Source of the DNA: Phycicoccus endophyticus
GTDB lineage: Bacteria; Actinomycetota; Actinomycetes; Actinomycetales; Dermatophilaceae
Length of the DNA stretch: 64,000 nucleotides
Assembly (NCBI RefSeq): GCF_011326735.1
Contig: NZ_JAANCN010000002.1
Span: 62,001-126,000, forward strand
Direction: 5' to 3'
The notes below the pieces were generated by a model. The model was given only the letters and a program-made list of their open reading frames with translations, had not been told where the DNA came from and ran no database searches. Positions 61,880 through 64,000 of this stretch are shown here, piece by piece (within the stretch, counting starts at the first letter, position 1; every line of letters starts with the position of its first letter). The position numbers and the translations under genes are program-made.

Positions 61880-62818
61880 TCACTCCGTCGGTGGCACGGC
61901 GATGACCTTGCCGTGGACCTGCCCGGCGTCGGCGCGGGCGTGCACCTCGGGCAGCTCGCTCAGTGGCACGCGCTCGGCGATCTCCACGTCGAGCTCGCCC
62001 TGGTCGACGAGCGCGACGAGGCCGGACAGCACCTCCGCGTCCGGGTGGACGTAGATCGTCTCCGCGCGCACCCCGCGACTCTCGTCACCGGGGGTCGCGA
62101 CCGTGGGCGTGGTCGAGACGACCACCCCGCCGTCGCGCACCCTCGCCACCAGGGCGGTGAAGCCCTCCGGGGTGATGGGAGCCAGGTTGAGCAGCAGGTC
62201 GACGGGCTCGGTCACGGCGTCGAGCACAGACGTGGAGGTGTGGTCGACGACCTCGTCCGCACCGGCCGCCCGGACCAGCTCGCGGCTGCGCGGGCTCGAT
62301 GTGGCGATGACGTGCGCACCCGCACGCTTCGCCAGCTGGACCGCGTACCCGCCGACCGGCCCTCCGGCACCGTTGACCAGGACCCGCTGGCCCGCCCGCA
62401 GCCCCCCGGCCTCGAAGAGGGCCTGCGAGGCGGTGAGGCCGACCGAGGGCAACCCGGCGGAGTCCGCCAGCGGAATCCGGGTCGGTGCGGACACCAGGGC
62501 CTCCGCCGGCGCAACCGTGAACTGCGCCGCCGAGCCGTCATCGCCCATGGGGATCAGCCCGATGACCCGGTCCCCCACCGCGAGGCCCACGACGCCGTCG
62601 CCGAGCGCGTCGACCGAGCCGGAGACGTCGTAGCCGGGGATGTGCGGCAGCGTCACCGTAATCGGCAGGAAGCCACCGCGGATGCCTCCGTCGGCCGGGT
62701 TGAAGGCCGAGCCGGCAACCCGGACGCGGACCTCGCCCGGGCCCGGGTCCGGGCGATCGGCGTCCTCGTAGCGCAGGACCTCGGGGCCGCCCGTCTCGTG
62801 GAATCGCACTGCCTTCAT
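61880..62818 (-). CDS. NADP-dependent quinone oxidoreductase-like (zinc-free MDR)
   Basis: A 312-aa medium-chain reductase of the quinone oxidoreductase type. MKAVRFHETGGPEVLRYED opens it, FNPADGGIRGGF replaces the catalytic-zinc region, and the NADP motif VLVNGAGGPVGGYAVQLAKRAGA is at residues 144-166. No zinc-binding cysteines are visible. It probably reduces quinones or alkenals. ATG 62818 lies divergent from a MarR gene with three related palindromes between, so redox-stress or phenolic induction is likely. It converges on the DHA2 exporter 16 nt away. Confidence 0.9.
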   Translation of the reverse strand: MKAVRFHETGGPEVLRYEDADRPDPGPGEVRVRVAGSAFNPADGGIRGGFLPITVTLPHIPGYDVSGSVDALGDGVVGLAVGDRVIGLIPMGDDGSAAQFTVAPAEALVSAPTRIPLADSAGLPSVGLTASQALFEAGGLRAGQRVLVNGAGGPVGGYAVQLAKRAGAHVIATSSPRSRELVRAAGADEVVDHTSTSVLDAVTEPVDLLLNLAPITPEGFTALVARVRDGGVVVSTTPTVATPGDESRGVRAETIYVHPDAEVLSGLVALVDQGELDVEIAERVPLSELPEVHARADAGQVHGKVIAVPPTE

Positions 62819-62838
62819 GATGTCGCTCCTTCGTCATG

Positions 62839-62913
62839 TGCTTCGGATTCGAAGCAAGTGCGTCGACCGTAACACTGCTTTGAAGTAGAAGCAACTGCTG
62901 CGAATTCGAAGCG
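62839..62913. promoter_or_regulatory. Three related MarR operator sites
   Basis: Site 1 TGCTTCG-GATT-CGAAGCA (62839-62856, perfect). Site 2 at 62876-62893 with arms TGCTTT/GAAGCA. Site 3 at 62896-62913, differing from site 1 at three positions. They cover both promoters: TACGGT at 62871-62866 (leftward) and TAGACT at 62918-62923 (rightward). Confidence 0.75.
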
Positions 62914-62929
62914 TTGGTAGACTCCGGTC

Positions 62930-63439
62930 ATGCCCGACGCGCCACCCCCGGACGCCGTCCAGCTCGACGCCTACTTCGCGCTCATCGAGGCCAGCAGCCT
63001 GCTCAGGCACGCCGTCGAGCAGCAGCTGCAGGACACCGGGGACCTCAGCTACGTGCAGTTCCAGGTCCTCGCCACGCTCGGCGACTCGCCGACCGGCAGC
63101 CGGCGGATGACCGATCTCGCCGACGGCGTCGTCTACAGCCGCAGCGGCCTGACCTACCAGGCCAAGGCCCTGGAGACGCGCGGCCTCGTCACGAGAACCC
63201 CGTCCCCCGACGACGAGCGGAGCATCGTCGTCACCCTGACCGATGCGGGCCGCGGAACGCTCGCCCGCGTCTTCCCCGGCCACCTCGCCGTGCTCGACGA
63301 GCTGTTGTTCGCGGCGCTGTCACGCTCGGACGTCGAACGGCTCGCCGAGATCCTCGGCCGCGTCAGGGACCACATGCGGCAGACCCCACCCCGGTCGGCG
63401 GCACCGCGACGGGGCAAGACACCCGGCGCCACCGCCTGA
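62930..63439 (+). CDS. MarR family transcriptional regulator
   Basis: A 169-aa regulator: helix LIEASSLLRHAVEQQLQDTG, LSYVQFQVLATLGDSP, then RMTDLADGVVYSRSGLTYQAKALETRGLVTRTPSPDDERSIVVTLTDAGR (residues about 60-109) with recognition helix and wing; the wing motif DDERS-IVVTLT is characteristic. ATG 62930 is 6 nt after TAGACT, so leaderless. It probably autoregulates and represses the divergent oxidoreductase via the three sites at 62839-62913. Confidence 0.92.
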   Translation: MPDAPPPDAVQLDAYFALIEASSLLRHAVEQQLQDTGDLSYVQFQVLATLGDSPTGSRRMTDLADGVVYSRSGLTYQAKALETRGLVTRTPSPDDERSIVVTLTDAGRGTLARVFPGHLAVLDELLFAALSRSDVERLAEILGRVRDHMRQTPPRSAAPRRGKTPGATA

Positions 63440-63460
63440 CCCCACCGCGCGGAGGGGGTC
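63438..63460 (+). terminator. Possible terminator hairpin after the MarR gene
   Basis: Arms GACCCC (63438-63443) and GGGGTC (63455-63460) starting at the stop codon; no T-tract. The remaining 110 bp to the aldolase gene show nothing I can assign. Confidence 0.4.
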
Positions 63461-63569
63461 GGCCGCCGGCGGTCCGCTGGTCACCGACACACAGAGGTGG
63501 TGGCGGGCCACGTCTGCTCCGTCCTCGCCCCCGCGGATCACGAAGCCGTGTCCCGCCAGCTCGGCGCCG

Positions 63570-64000
63570 TCACACGGTGTGGCTACGGTCGGTCTTCGCG
63601 AAGAGGTCGACCTCGCGCGGGGCGGGAGGTGTGAACAGGTGCGCCGTGTTGCTGGTCCCGAGCAGGTCCAGCTTCTGCGCGACAACCCCCTTCAACGCCT
63701 CCATCGCGGGCGGCTGGATCGCGTCGGGCTCATACAGCGCTGCGTCCACGAGGACCTCACGCAACCGGTCGTGGTAGGCGGACTTGAGATCGCTGGAGAT
63801 GTTGATCTTCGCGACGCCGCTACGAGCGGCCTCCGCGATCTCGTCGTCGGGGTTGTTCGACCCGCCGTGCAGCACCAGGGGGATGTCTACGGCGTCCTTG
63901 ATGCGGCGAAGTCGTTCCAGGTCGAGCCTGGGGCTGACGCCCGCGGGGTAGATCCCGTGGCGGGTGCCGATGGCGATGGCTAGCGAGTCCACACCGGTCT
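63570..64000 (-). CDS. Class II ketose-bisphosphate aldolase, truncated at the window edge
   Basis: Only the C-terminal 143 codons are inside the window; the start lies beyond 64000. VDSLAIAIGTRHGIYP, PLVLHGGSNNPDDEIAEAARSGVAKINISSDL (positions 37-68 of the visible M-started part) are the metal- and phosphate-binding loops of class II fructose-bisphosphate or tagatose-bisphosphate aldolases. The final Gly of the usual HGGSG is Asn, which suggests a sugar-specific aldolase rather than the glycolytic one. Codon use looks slightly less GC-rich than its neighbours'. Confidence 0.85.
   Translation of the reverse strand, partial: TGVDSLAIAIGTRHGIYPAGVSPRLDLERLRRIKDAVDIPLVLHGGSNNPDDEIAEAARSGVAKINISSDLKSAYHDRLREVLVDAALYEPDAIQPPAMEALKGVVAQKLDLLGTSNTAHLFTPPAPREVDLFAKTDRSHTV

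Overview
The window is very GC-rich DNA with almost exclusively G/C third codon positions, dense gene packing and many ATGA/GTGA stop-start overlaps. It carries an F420-dependent glucose-6-phosphate dehydrogenase, a GuaB1-type GMP reductase, a FolP2-GpgS pair, a valine dehydrogenase-DUF3073-purM neighbourhood and many leaderless-looking starts. Together these point to a high-GC actinobacterium; Micrococcales/Intrasporangiaceae is my guess from gene content, not a demonstrated placement. I see no phage, insertion sequence, CRISPR array or obvious genomic island. No gene-free stretch exceeds about 240 bases.

Layout. 1-5.3 kb: truncated P-type ATPase, GDT1/TMEM165 cation exporter, AGE-family sugar isomerase with hexose-6-phosphate mutarotase, and a TerC/Alx transporter behind a candidate yybP-ykoY (manganese) riboswitch. 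5.3-15.4 kb: the most distinctive region. A CarH/LitR-like B12 photoreceptor gene heads a rightward operon with a Cfa-like methyltransferase and a DUF1295 reductase. It is divergent from a leftward seven-gene operon of FAD oxidoreductase, DUF1365, Cfa, SRPBCC, SDR, CPBP and photolyase. The shared promoter has both -35 boxes on an 11-bp direct repeat. The likely reading is a light (singlet-oxygen) responsive module that repairs DNA and modifies unsaturated membrane lipids.

15.4-22.3 kb: DUF445 protein, GuaB1, a cysteine desulfurase-like protein, a PHP protein, a membrane protein/YtrA-type GntR pair with a strong palindromic operator, and a tRNA-Glu/Asp/Phe cluster. 22.3-31.7 kb: zinc alcohol dehydrogenase with divergent TetR, DNA ligase LigB, HAD dehalogenase, an Fgd/alpha-methylacyl-CoA racemase/enoyl-CoA hydratase group, valine dehydrogenase and DUF3073. 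31.7-38.2 kb: NCS1 permease plus isochorismatase-like hydrolase, purM, a tandem palindromic repeat and pntA-pntB transhydrogenase.

38.3-50.7 kb: a membrane-anchored acidic protein with a sunset-like C-terminus, acyl-CoA ligase, sphingosine-1-phosphate-lyase-like enzyme with an MFS_2 transporter, a sugar dehydrogenase lipoprotein, an alkyltransferase-like (ATL) protein, a two-component system, an AlaT-like aminotransferase and a tandem CrcB fluoride channel pair. 50.7-64 kb: secreted subtilase, permuted papain-like protein, a DoxX-GpgS-FolP2-MEMO-like operon, a KstD-like/SDR pair with divergent TetR, two divergent MarR units (with a DHA2 exporter and with a quinone oxidoreductase), and a truncated class II aldolase.

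A recurring theme is divergent regulator/target pairs with readable palindromic operators, and about two dozen starts lying 5-7 nt after a -10-like hexamer. All functional calls rest on motif recognition by eye; no database search was run.
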